Shown here in pieces: positions 24,004 to 36,292 of a DNA stretch of 64,000 bases. The translations under genes were made by a program, and so were the position numbers. The stretch is taken from the NCBI RefSeq assembly GCF_963678975.1, contig NC_089279.1, forward strand, positions 28,329,609 through 28,393,608, given 5' to 3'. The first letter of the stretch is position 1. Each line of letters starts with the position of its first letter. The notes below the pieces were generated by a model. It saw nothing but the letters and a program-made list of their open reading frames with translations, was not told the origin of the DNA and searched no databases. Source of the DNA: Dysidea avara (Eukaryota > Porifera > Demospongiae > Dictyoceratida > Dysideidae).

Positions 24004-27000
24004 TTGACTTCATTAAAAATCACATCAGCCCCTGAAATAAATCCTTGAATGAAGGATCATTGACTTTGTAATTGGAATAATCTTCCTACAAGTAACCATG
24101 TTTGGTGAGCGCTTAAATTGGTGGCTACCTCAGACAGAACATGGCTGAAATTTCCAAACACTTCTACCAATGGCTGGCAGCTCACAGACAGAAGATATGG
24201 CAGTCTCACAGAGCTCCTTGAATGAGGCTGCAGAGCTTCCCAAGTCAGCAACATAACTCTAAAGAAAGCAACGACATTGATAAAAAAAATTACTACAGAT
24301 TTTGTCCAACTCACATCAAATTAAGCTTATAGTTTTCACTACTTGATCCACTGATTTGAACCATCAACTTGGTAGATGCAGCCTGTAAAATGTTTCTATA
24401 GCATATGCAAAGCACACTAGAGCAAGTAAAATGCCTAAAGTGATTTGGTCGGTTTCTGTATGTTTTTAATGGTCACCTCAATGTCATTCAACAACATCTA
24501 AGGCGTGAAATTATACAGTGATAGTACGTATATGAGACATGACAACTGAGTTGATAACATACCACTTAAATATGTACGTACATTAAGGAACAACATTCCC
24601 CTAGCAAATTAAACCATCTAATTTAATTAACTATCTACTTACTGAGCCACCACAGGGGTGACTGTCAGATTAGAGCAATTAGGTTCCATTGTACCACATG
24701 ACAAGGGGTTATGACCATGTATGACTCTCAGCTCTGGACTCTCAGTAAACATGCAAAATAAAGAATTTAGTATATTAAACATGGTGGGGACACAGACCTG
24801 TCCATACCAAGTTTACCAGCAAGAATGGCTTTTGTACTCTTCACAAACAATTTAAAAGATAATTGTTATAATCAAGTTATAACAAGAACAGCTAGTATTC
24901 ACCAAGCTGGTGGAGAGGGCGACCTCAGGCTCTATGGTGGTTGGATACTTAATTGCCTTGGAGTACACCAGCCCATTCCATTCTGTGGAGGAAAGAAAAG
25001 AATTATAAGGTGTGATCCCTAGTGATTGTCTAAGTGAAGTCATGCTGCTTAAGCTCAGACAAAATTCCAGATTCCTGATCCACAGGCACTTGTCTAGATT
25101 CCATGATGCCCCACAAGTTGTTGATCTGCATATGTTAATCATATACAACCCATGCACTATAGCATTCATATTCTTTGAATCGTCAACTTTGAGCTCTAAT
25201 TGTGTACAAGTGTTTAGAAGTTTACAGTCTTGAAATTGGTATGGAGTAAATAGCTATGAGGCCCATAATGCTGCACTTCACAATGCTCACTGTCTAGATG
25301 GTGTTTAGAGGATTAGCTAACTTTCATCTTGTTCCCTTACTATTTGTATACTTTTTACCCACTTATCAGAGTACTTGTGATGTTGCAGGATTACTGACAA
25401 AACACTATCTAAAAATGGTGGAAATGAACTCTGAAGGTATTTTATTGAAGTGATCATGACTAGTAGATCTGAGGTGTACTTCATGACCTCATTAATAAGA
25501 CCACCTCAGGCCACTTAAACTTGATTAGTTGTTTCACAAGCAAAAATCTAAGAGTATAAGGGTGGTAGATTTAAATAAAAATATAAGCAGAAATCAGTAC
25601 AAAATGAGTGCAAAATATAAGTGGGGGTATGGTCTCGATGAAAAAGCACTAGCTCATTTGCAGCCATACTATGTTTTTGAAAGATGTTTGCAGATCAAGG
25701 CATTTGAAAGACTTCAAGGCTAGTGTTCAAGAGTTTACTGTCAGTGGTGATTTAGCTTGATTTCTTGTGTATGAAAATTTATTTTCAATCTATGAAAAAA
25801 GTGAGTCAATCCAGCCAGGACCAGCCTGTGAAACGACTAATTAAGTTCTCATTATAATGACCAGGTCTCAAACATAGATAAGGTGTACATTGTTAAAGTA
25901 CAATGTTACTGAGGAGGTATTTCACTGCATTCATTGATGAGCAAAGTCTGGTGGTTTGTTACATATACTCAGGAGAAGAGGCTCATCAACGGATATGAAC
26001 CTATGAACCTGTCAGACACACAATGAATGTAATCTTCACAAAAAAAACATTCTTCAATTAACAGCAATTAGAAGCCCCACAATAATATATTAGAATCTGC
26101 CGAAATATGGAGCTCGAGATTGCAGAACTAGACTGTATTCACAGACTTCACAATAGTAAATCTGGCAATTTAATCACAGTGCACCCTTCCTGCAAGTCTT
26201 GTCTACATGGCTCCAAGCATGGCTAGACTTGATTGGCTGTTTATGCACTGAGCTGCATGGTATGTCTTTGTTTGACCTGGCAAGGCTTTTAAATCAACAT
26301 AATAGATGTTAAGTTTAAAAGGAATTTAAAGTATGCATTATTACTGGGTGTGTACTATAACAGTCCTCTCAACAGAGACTCAATTAGATATAGCTGCTAT
26401 TTACAATATTTAATAAGTAGTGGCTTACTGTATCTTGCAAAAACAAGCATAATTAAGCAGAAGCTTCTCAACAGAATCCTAAAAACAGAACTGCAGTACA
26501 AAACTTTTCACTATACTTTTTCTTTTTGTTTACAAATCAGAATGTGATTACATCACTCCAAATTTGTTTGTATAAGAATGTACTTGAATTAACAGCGGCT
26601 TATATTTACTCTATGTTATATAGCCAAAAAGAAAAAAAAGCACAATATCTAATAGTCTATATAAAACACAGATGGGTTGGCTATCAGGCCAAATAGATAC
26701 ACCAGTATAAATGTACATATACCTGATGTATATACTGTATATAGATGGTGTAATTGGTGGGGCTATATAAACTATATTGGAAACTGTGAATCTGGTGAAT
26801 AGGCTTCTTATTACTGACATTATAGCTAGTCATGGAACATTGGAGTATTTTGGTGGAAATTCATCGGCCATTATTATGAATTAACCAATAAAACCACTAT
26901 ACATTAGTGCTAATATATACTAATCTACTGTGCCTACCCCGCATAACTGGTGTCTGCATCTATGGTCTATCATTACCAGCTAGTGCACTACAAAAACAAA

Positions 27001-28455
27001 GCAAAAAAAATGAATTTCAACAAAGAGAAATAAACGTATCACCTTCTAAAGTATTACATTGTGTCTGCAAAATTTGGAGTGAAACCTAAACAAAAACAGT
27101 AGCCTATAATTAAGTTTGACAACATACAGTATAAGGGGCTTTTAGCAGGAGCTTCAATAATTTTTAAAACCACACAGTAATTTAATTTTATGAGCTCTCC
27201 ATTCCCACCCTGTGTCAGGAAGTTAACTTTAATTTACACTACACACACCAATGCATGTGCATATAACATCACACAACTGTTTCATAGTATTATGTGACTG
27301 GATTTGGGAAAACCAGTCTTATTGCCCATGACAGCAGGATTTGATCTTTCACCAAGAACACAAAGTCACATAAATAAACTATCAAATTGCACCAGGCTCA
27401 GTTGTCAAATTTCAGTACTTACCGCAAGTGGTTCACCATGCATGGCACAGTTTCATCCAAGCAACTACTTAGTGATGATTACCTAAAAGAGAAGATAAAG
27501 GCAAAGAAATGATACAGTAGAACCTTTAAGGTCCAGAAATTTGTCTAGTTTTATGTACCATCGGTGTAGTTGCCATGGTTACCTGAGATACTTGTGAATG
27601 ATGTTGAAGCCATCATCTACCATGCTGGTTGTTTTGCCATTAGAACTAACTGTAAACATTTTTTACCAGCTGAGCAATTAATATTCAATATCCGTATTGA
27701 TTGTGTATAACGATAATGTACAAGCACCATTCAAAGTATTTACATGACTGATGCATTTTCACCTCTCATTACACATAATTGTTTTATAAATTGAATTGTA
27801 GCAACACCAAGGCAGGTGTGGTTGTTGAAGCAGTCAACTTAAAGAATTATTGCAAGTATGCTGCAGTGAAAAAAATACTACTTCACCTTATAATGAGCCA
27901 ATATTACAATTGAAAACTTCTTTCTAAAAGAAATCTGGGTGTGTTCCTTTTATTCTTGGTTGCTAAGGAAGTTTTAGTCAAAAGAGTGTCTGAATGTTGT
28001 GAGTTGATGAATACTATATATTATATTCTATACAATAAAGTTACCAGTAGCAGTTTGGTCTCCTATATCCATTGCCCTATACAATGTCAGTAAAAGTTGT
28101 ATATAAGAAATACATTAAAAACTGATTGTATTAAATATTAATTTTACAACAGCTTATATACTACTAGCATGCTGGCTGATAAAACCAATAAAGGAATAAA
28201 TCTAGTTGTTTCCCGTATCAACCCTATACTAGTACATGCATTGTATGCCATCAAACCAGAATGCACATTGGTTCCTTTAAAGTAGGCAGCTATAGTAAAG
28301 AGTCTACTTGCACACACCCAGTGAAAACTAAGTGAAATCCTAAAATTAATGTCCTTACTGGTGTATTAATTTTACTACAATACTTACTGCATGATCATGA
28401 GGTGTGGACACATCTCTAATTTGACCATACAGGTTGATGATAATATCACAGATTG
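24004..28455 (-). pseudogene. COG4: COG4 pseudogene fragment psi-C
   Basis: This is the paralogue of psi-F. Relics: an exon-like piece 28455-28388 (INLYGQIRDVSTPHDHA, with GTAAGT donor), an inverted segment about 27684-28013, 27666-27583 (TTSMVDDGFNIIHK), 27482-27424 (in-frame TAA, then SSCLDE), a remnant at about 26965-26935 that lost most of its YPTTSY exon, 24982-24903 (4 nt long), 24497-24435 (open), 24382-24316, 24258-24129 (17 nt short) and 24085-24004 (2 nt short). It sits between the end of copy 2 (29711) and psi-B. The GC-AG intron 24383-24434 keeps its boundaries although the gene is dead. Confidence 0.83.
27684..28013. other. Inverted segment within psi-C
   Basis: This block is the reverse complement of the region that in copies 1 and 2 spans about 4743-5420 and 37275-37670. 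It carries the ENFFLKETF exon, which here lies on the plus strand (ATAATGAGCCAATATTACAA, about 27898). Markers are CTTGGTTGCTAAG and AAAGAGTGTCTGAATG at the right and ATTGATTGTGTATAA at the left, all reversed relative to copies 1 and 2. Flanks on both sides keep normal orientation. Confidence 0.85.
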
Positions 28456-28974
28456 TTATGTACACAATAATTACTGTTGTACTATGAATGGCAATTTGTT
28501 GTAATAGCAATTAGTAAGAAGGCAAACATCACCCACACAATGTCACACTGGTGCCTATACAAACACCCACCTTTAGAAGGCTAACTAAAGCAGTTATGGT
28601 TTTTGAAACCTTGAGTAAAACAGTGAACAAAGATATTACTGATAAATGATACATATAAGCATGTACGTATATACGTGTGAAAGGTCTTCTGTTTCAGTCG
28701 CATGTATAGTATGGGGTATAGTCTTTTGTATATACCCACACATTAGACTGTAATACATTTTCACGACACAAAATGAAATCACTCATCCTAATGCCGTATT
28801 GAAAGATAACAACACTATAGCAACCATTTGCAATGGATTGATCCAAGCCCACCACAAATCAGTTGGTCAATGCAACTTAAATGAACATCATATATACATA
28901 GTACTCACAAGTAACGACAGCATTAAGCCATGTAGTTAAATTATAGTACTAATTATACTGATCAGCACGGCCCT

Positions 28975-29220
28975 TATGTCAATTATCCAATATTTGAAAT
29001 TTACATAACGGCTGATGCTGATAACCGATCTGATGTTTATGTTTACCAAAATTTCACAAGTATTTTGCCATTTTAAACCTAATTTTTTTTGTCTTACTGT
29101 TATGAAAACAATATCAGGGTCAGTAAGGCTAAATAACTTACTAATAATTACCAACATTACTGAAATTTAGCTGATAAACCAATTTCTGATTATTTATACC
29201 GATTAATCAGTGCATCACTA
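28975..29220. mobile_element. Left-truncated hAT-type MITE downstream of COG4 copy 2
   Basis: It is homologous to 58159-58427 (shared GTTTACCAAAATTTCACAAG and AACAATATCAGGGTCAGTAA). It keeps the right end GCATCACTA and the GTTCCCTC flank, but the left terminus has been replaced by unrelated sequence. Confidence 0.7.
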
Positions 29221-29753
29221 GTTCCCTCCTTGATAAGATTTGCTATACAATTCCAAAAAGAAAATATCAGCGCAATCATATACACATTGCCATTATCCAA
29301 TGATTTGAATCAGAATTTGTGTACTATAGCGGGCATGTCAGAGTTATGCTGGTGATTGGTGCTTTATTTTATTGGTCCCTGCATGCGGGTCAGCATATTG
29401 TTCATGCATGATCACCAAGCAAACATCAGAAGGTGTTCAATGGTACTCACATACACTGGGAACAAGTGATAACAATAACTAACACAGTGGAAGATGAGGT
29501 GTGAAGAACCACCATGGACCATATGAAGGATATTCGAAAGTTAAAATTTAATCCACTACAAGCAATAGATTTCAATGTAGTGGAAATTAAATTGTGTACT
29601 GAAATATTCAACAGTGTGTGTTGTAATGTTACACATTAATTGGACATAATAATTATAATATGTTTAATTTGCTTTTTAATAACACTGTTCAGTTTTTTTT
29701 TGTGACTGTACTAGAGTTTCAGCTTGTTAATATCATCACCTTTGAAGTCCTCC

Positions 29754-30291
29754 CTGAAAGTAGAACACATGATAATAACCAACTCCTAATGAGTAGTTCC
29801 TACTGTACTCAAAAACAGATATAAAATGAAATAGATGTTCAACTTTTCATTAAGGTAACACCATGTATTTTACTAGAGAATTTTGGAGTTGAGTTGGCTG
29901 GCAGAGAATATAGTACGTAGGCAGGCAAACAGTCTTTTAATCCACTTATCAAAACTACTAAAACATTAAATTACTATACAATAGGAACCAAAAGTATTTT
30001 TTTCATGAAGAAGTGAGTGATGAACATTAGTTTATGTAGAAAGTTGTCACAATAATGTTTCATGTGTGGTAACAAATGTAGTGTGGTAAAGATTATAACA
30101 GTACACGCATTTCATAAGATCCTTGTAAAAAGAAGTATAAACATGATGGAAGCTTGTAATGAATTTTTGTCCACAGAATTATAAATAGCAGTGTTGTGCT
30201 GAGTATGGACCCGATGAAACCCTTGCTCTTCACTAAAGGGGTTTCTTTTTTTTCTTGAGTAATAATATGTTTTCAAACAACACTACACTAC
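29754..30291. other. Last intron of COG4 copy 2
   Basis: It lies between the [10 protein letters not shown] exon and the terminal exon. The paralogue 58936-59419 is colinear. No features beyond the splice sites. Confidence 0.7.
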
Positions 30292-32338
30292 CTGAGGTGA
30301 AAAGTTCTTCTCACGTCAGCTGGTGTCAACCTCCATACCAGTGGACCAGACCCTGGCCCCCAGTAGTCAAATATCTCACTCACCTACAAAATTATCATTG
30401 TATGGATGAAACAACTAACAGAAAACTATGTTTATAGTTACGGACTATTTCACATGCACATACAGTAAGAATAAAAGACAAGGAAAGAACTCAGTGGTCA
30501 GGCCAGCTACATATTGCACATATGTCCAGCACAAGGGCATAGAAACCTAATATGAGTGAATAGCTAGGCAAGCAGTTGATGGGGTCTACACAGTATGCAA
30601 AGCTTAATCAGTATGTGAACCTTAAGCTTTTGCTAGGAACCTGCATGGAGGCATGCTCCTACAAAAAAAGTTTTCAAATTCTAACTCTTAAAGTCTGAAT
30701 GCACTAATTCAAGTTTAAATACAACACATATTGTTAACTGAAATTTTAACACCAATTCAAAATATGGGACATCAGTAGAGGCACAGTTCAAGTAGTTGTT
30801 ACTTTAGAAACTTCAGTCACATAAAAGTAAACTAACTTGATGACTTTCATCAACTCACAAATATGAATGAAAACTAACTCTATCTATAGTTCTGTAGCTT
30901 ATCAACGCTCAGATACATAATTGCTACATATTGCTGAAACTATAACATACCAAAACTTTGCTTTTAACTTTGTTTATGCTATGCGGGTCCACATGTATCT
31001 TTAACATTCACTACATATAGTTGAGTCAGTCAACTATAATCTCTTATTTGAAATTTTGTAGTGTTCTGTCATGTGGTAATCCCAGGTTTAGGATGGTCCC
31101 CATTTGTGAGAGACGGGCAAATTTATCCTGGATGGCCCACTGTGTTAGTGATGAGAAATAGCCAACCAGAATCCTCAAATTGTTGTCAAACTGCACACCA
31201 CCTAGCTACATATAACATAACACACCCATCATAATAACAATAAAACTCTAAAAAATATTACCTCGTTGAAGCGACACTTGAATATTTGGTCTTCAATCTT
31301 GTAAGCAATTTCATTGGTCAAATTAGAGAGAAGCAGGTTAAAAACTTCTGGCATAAGAGTCACCTGCAGCAACACATACAGTTACTACAGTAAAACCTCA
31401 CTTAGTAGCCACCTCTGTAGTAGGGCTACCTCATTGTGTATTTCATTACCCCATTAATAAGACCACTTCATGTAGTGACCATGTCAAATAGGTAGCTAAG
31501 GTGTACTTTATGACCTCATGCAATATTCAACCCACTTTACTAATCGGAGCCATATTTTTGTCCGATACATGGCCCTATTAATGAGGTTTCACTGCACTAT
31601 AGAATAAGTGGCCCTCACATACTCACTTTAACATACTCGGGTGTGTTGTGTAAAGGATTATGCTCAGTTCTGCATAGTACAGTAGTATAGCATGAAAATT
31701 GTGTGCACTTTGTGAAAAATAAAACTTTTAAAGTAAAAACTTATATTTTCTTCATAAGTGCACAATTTTCACAATACGGACATAAGGATGTGTAAAAAAG
31801 TTTTGCACATCCTAATGTCAGTATTTTTAGATGTAGTGCCATACGAATTAGCTTCACTTTATGCTTAGGTAATAACAAAATGTACCTACTGGAGTGTAAC
31901 GATATTCACATTTTCCTTAATGATAGTCACACACAAGAACACTCACTGTAAAGTGCTAATAATAATAATAAGAATCTTGAAGACAAAAGGCCTGGTATGC
32001 TATTATGGTGTCTTGTTGTGCAATGTTTAAGATCCAAGAGTTATCAAATACCTTTGTAGACCAAATAACACCACCCAGTGTGATCATAACAAGACACAGT
32101 GCCATCACCCACTCACTGTTTATAGCTCTCTGCCTTCACTTTCTAATCATAATTATGCTTTCGAAAATAATACAATATATACACACAATGTACATTTCAT
32201 GCGTGCGTGGGTGTGTGCAAGTATGTTGTTTGTGCAAAGGGTCATATTCATATACAATAAACACCCATCACATGATGTGATTTTATCATCACTAAAGTGA
32301 TGGGATGCCAGGCTTACACTGACACTCCCACACTACAA

Positions 32339-32463
<125 letters not shown>

Positions 32464-32469
32464 AAGTAA

Positions 32470-32792
32470 AAAAGAAATTCATTGGCTGCCATATTACAGC
32501 ACCCAGTGAAACATTGAACCACCTGTACACTACTTAGGAAAATCCTCCTGGGGCAGGACTAGGACACTGCAAAGGCATGTTTCATGGATGGCACCTAAAT
32601 TCCCACTTGAACCTCACCCATTATGTGAGACATAGATAGTTGTCATTTGCCTCCTAACTAAATACCAGGTACCTACCCATTAACAGATCTGGACGTAACA
32701 ACAGTAACTGGGTGTGGGCGTCACCAAGAATCAAACTTGGAACCTTGAGATTGTCAGTATCAGTACTCTAACCACTCGACCATGCTGCCTCA
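32470..32792 (-). mobile_element. tRNA-derived SINE
   Basis: Read on the minus strand, the head is GGCAGCATGGTCGAGTGGTT, with a pol III A box (TGGTCGAGTGG, about 32782-32772). A B box-like GGTTCCAAGTTTGATTCTTG follows at about 32744-32725, then a body with AATGGGTAGGTACCTGG and CTCACATAATGGGTGAGG. The tRNA-like part is too diverged and too far from a cloverleaf to be a tRNA gene. Long CA tracts abut both sides. Confidence 0.8.
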
Positions 32793-32793
32793 T

Positions 32794-32893
<100 letters not shown>

Positions 32894-33849
32894 TTATAAT
32901 ATAAAAAGCCCTCTTCTATCCTACCTACCCTCTAATAAACACATGCAGCCATACTAATTCAGTTTCCTCCCTAGTTCTTCTTACACCTAGAAACAAACTG
33001 TGTAACTACTTGGATAATATTAGTATAGCAAAGTACATACAGTGTAAGTACCTTTGATGATGTAGTGTTTTGTGTTCAGCATGAAAGATAATGAAATCAC
33101 ATCAGGTGACACTATTTAGTCTAACAAACTATTTGATAATCTCACTGTTGTGATTGCCTAAATGAGTTGGCATGGCAACCTTGAGAGTTTAACTGGGTGT
33201 GTGAACTTTCACTGAGAAATGTATCATAGATAATGTCACTATAATGAATTCATCCTGATGCACAGTATAACACCCGCACTGTACTACACTATGAATGTGT
33301 GTGTATGCATTTGTGCGTGCATGTGCACACACACATTGTGAGCAAACACCATATAATATGTGTTTATTCCAACTCTTGAGTATATGGTTACACCTTTAAT
33401 ACACCATTCATCAAACCCACATCTCACACACGTAACATACTTTGACTTCATTGAAAATCACATCAGCCCCTAAAATAAATCCTTGAACAAAAGGATCATT
33501 GACTTCGTAATTGGAATAATCTTTCTATAAGCGATAACATGTTATTCTACCTGGTGAACACTTAAAATGGTGACTACCTCAGACAAAACATGGCTAAAAC
33601 TACCAAACACTTCTACCAGTGGTTGAAACTTCGGCAGCAACAGTTTCTCACAGACAGAAGATATGGCAGTCTCACGGAGCTCCTTAAATGAGGCTGCAGA
33701 GCTTCCCAAGTCAGCAACACAACTCTAAACAAAGTAACGACATCGAAAAAAATGACCACAGATTCTCACACATCTAAACTCCTACTTACGTCAAGCTTAG
33801 CTTCACTGCTTGACCCACCAATTTTAACCATCAACTTGGTAGACTCAGC

Positions 33850-33901
33850 CTGTAAAATGTTTCTATAGCATATGCAAAGCACACTAGAGCAGGGAACATG
33901 C
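33850..33901 (-). other. GC-AG intron of COG4 (52 bp)
   Basis: The donor reads CTTCAG|GCATGTTCC and the acceptor TTTTACAG|GCTGAG. The reading frame and the alignment to COG4 ([12 protein letters not shown], human LKKTLESDCTKL) need this junction. The nearest GT, 5 nt in, would shift the frame. The same donor is in copies 1 and 3 (1290-1341, 62966-63017), and a GC donor is kept in psi-B, C, E and F. Confidence 0.8.
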
Positions 33902-34375
33902 CTGAAGTGATTTGGTCAGTTTCTGTATGTTATTAATGGTCACCTCAATGTCATTCAACACCACCTAAAGTGTGCAATACAGTACATAATGACATGACAA
34001 GTTGATTAATTTATACACACCACTTAAAACATGAGAAGGAACAACCGCCCTCCTAGCCGTCTACCTGTATACTGAGCCAAGAGAATTCACCACGGGGGTG
34101 ACTATCAGATTAGAGTAACTATGTAGGTTCCACTGCATCACAAGACAAGGGATTATGAACATGCATGACTCTCTGCAAGCATGCAAAATAAACAATTTAC
34201 TAAAATATTGTGGGTACATAGACCTGGCCGTACTCAAGTTTACGCTCTTCACCAATGGTATAAAATATAATTGTTACAACAAGTACAGCTAATACTCACC
34301 AAACTGGTGGAGAGGGTACCCTCAGGCTCTATGGTGGTCGGATATTTGCCTTGGAGTACACCAGCCCATTCCATT

Positions 34376-36292
34376 CTGTGGAGGAAAGAAGAGGATTATA
34401 AGGTGTGATCCCAAGTGATGATCAATCCTTTGTCTACATGAAGTTATGCTGTTTAAATAATAATAAGAAATTCCAAATTCCAGGTCCACAGGCACTTGTC
34501 TAGATTCCATAACATGTGGACCATCTGTTAGCCACATACAACCCATACACTATAACATTCATCACATATAGTACATACCACTTAAATGCAATGTCATCTG
34601 TGCCGTGCTCTTTAATTAGTGAGTTTTTTATTGCTTGCACTCTTGTGAGATGATGTTGCGTTTGAGTGGTACCGTTGCAATATCCTTTGACTTGCCAACT
34701 TTGAGCTCTATAATTGTATAAGTGTTTAGAAGTTTGTGGTCTTAGTATTGGTCTGGACAGGATTGTTGAGGTGTAAATAATTCATTATGAAGCTCATATT
34801 GGTGTACTTCACAAGGCTTACTGTCCGGATACTGTTTAGAAGGCTAACTTTCGTCTTGTTCCTTTCGATATCTTTCTGTTTGCATATGTTTACATACTTA
34901 TCAGAGTATTTGATTGATTGTGTACTGGGATAGGCAGCTTAAGCTGATGTTATCCCGGGGAGCTGAAACATCACATTACTTGTGTGATGTGGCAGCATTA
35001 CTGACCAAGCACTACCTAAAGTCGTGGAAATAAATTCTGAAGGCATTTTACATGTCTAGTAGATCTAAAAGGTATACTTCATGACCTCATTAATAAGACC
35101 ACCTCATTGTAGTGACTATGTCAAGTAGGTCTCAAACATAGCTAAGGTGTACTTGTTATAAGTACAATGTTACTGATGACGTAGTTCATTGTATTCAAAA
35201 GTCTGGTGGTTTCTTACGTACAGGAGAAGAGGTTCATCAACTGATATGAACCTATGAACCTGCTGGACACACAATGAAAGCATCATTTACACACAAAAGT
35301 GATTCTGTAATTTAACAGCAATTAGAAGCTTCACAGTAAAATGGTAGAACTCCCAGAATATGGAGATTGTAGAACTAGTCTGCATTCACAGACTTGTCTC
35401 TTTTTGACAATAAGAAAAAGGGTCTGGCAATGCAATCACAGTGCACCCTTGCTGTTAGTCTTGTATATAAATCTGTACTCTACATGACTCTAAGTGTTAC
35501 TAGACTTGATTGGCTGTTTACGCACTGAGCTGGTATGTCTTTGTTTGACCTGCATGACTGTCTTCGTTTTTATGTCAACTTATAGATGTTAAATTTTGTA
35601 AATTGTAAAAGGAATAAAGTATGCATAATTACTGGGCGTGTATTATAATAAGACACATGGATGTATGAATACTTTATATTAGGACAGCTGCTTTTTGAAG
35701 CATTTAATAAGTGGAGGCTTGCCAGGTCTTGCAAAAACAAGCAAAAGGTTTCCAGATAAAAACAGAACTGTAATACAAAATTTTTCAACATACTTTATAA
35801 CTTTCTACCGAAAGGTTTATAAATCATAATGTGATTACATCACTCCAATTTAGTGTACGCATCATAACACGTGCAAGGGTGTACTTGACAGCAGTTCATG
35901 TTAATTCTATGTTATAGCCAAAAAAAGAGTACAATATCTATTAGTCAAATAGATACACCAGTAAAAAATACACATACCTGATATGGCATGGTTGGTACCA
36001 TGCATGTAGAGCATGGTATGTGGTATGCTGTATACGTGATCTAGTTGGTGGGAATATATTTGGCAATAAAATATATAGGCAAACTATTAATCTGGTGGAC
36101 TTCTCATTACTGACATTAGTCATGGAACATTGGAGTTACGATGATATTGGTACTTTGGTGAATGCGATAGAAATTCACCATTGTTATAAAATTAAATTCT
36201 TTGCCAATCAAGCCTTATAGAGGATAGATTGAATCCCATGCTTGTGACAAAATACATACTTTGCTATGGTTACAAATCTACTGTCGCCTTAC
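34376..36292. other. COG4 copy 2 intron
   Basis: Homologous to the copy 1 intron 2379-3783 plus extra sequence. At 34595-34680 it matches the start of an inverted-repeat pair seen near 63730-63920 (GAGTGCAAGCAAT...CGCTTGCACTC, around a GTGCGGCACC core), suggesting a collapsed MITE here. No gene seen. Confidence 0.5.

Noticed and set aside
32724-32792. Possible tRNA gene (A and B box-like motifs)
   Set aside because: No acceptor stem pairing, wrong box spacing, and a repeated body with decayed copies. It is a SINE.
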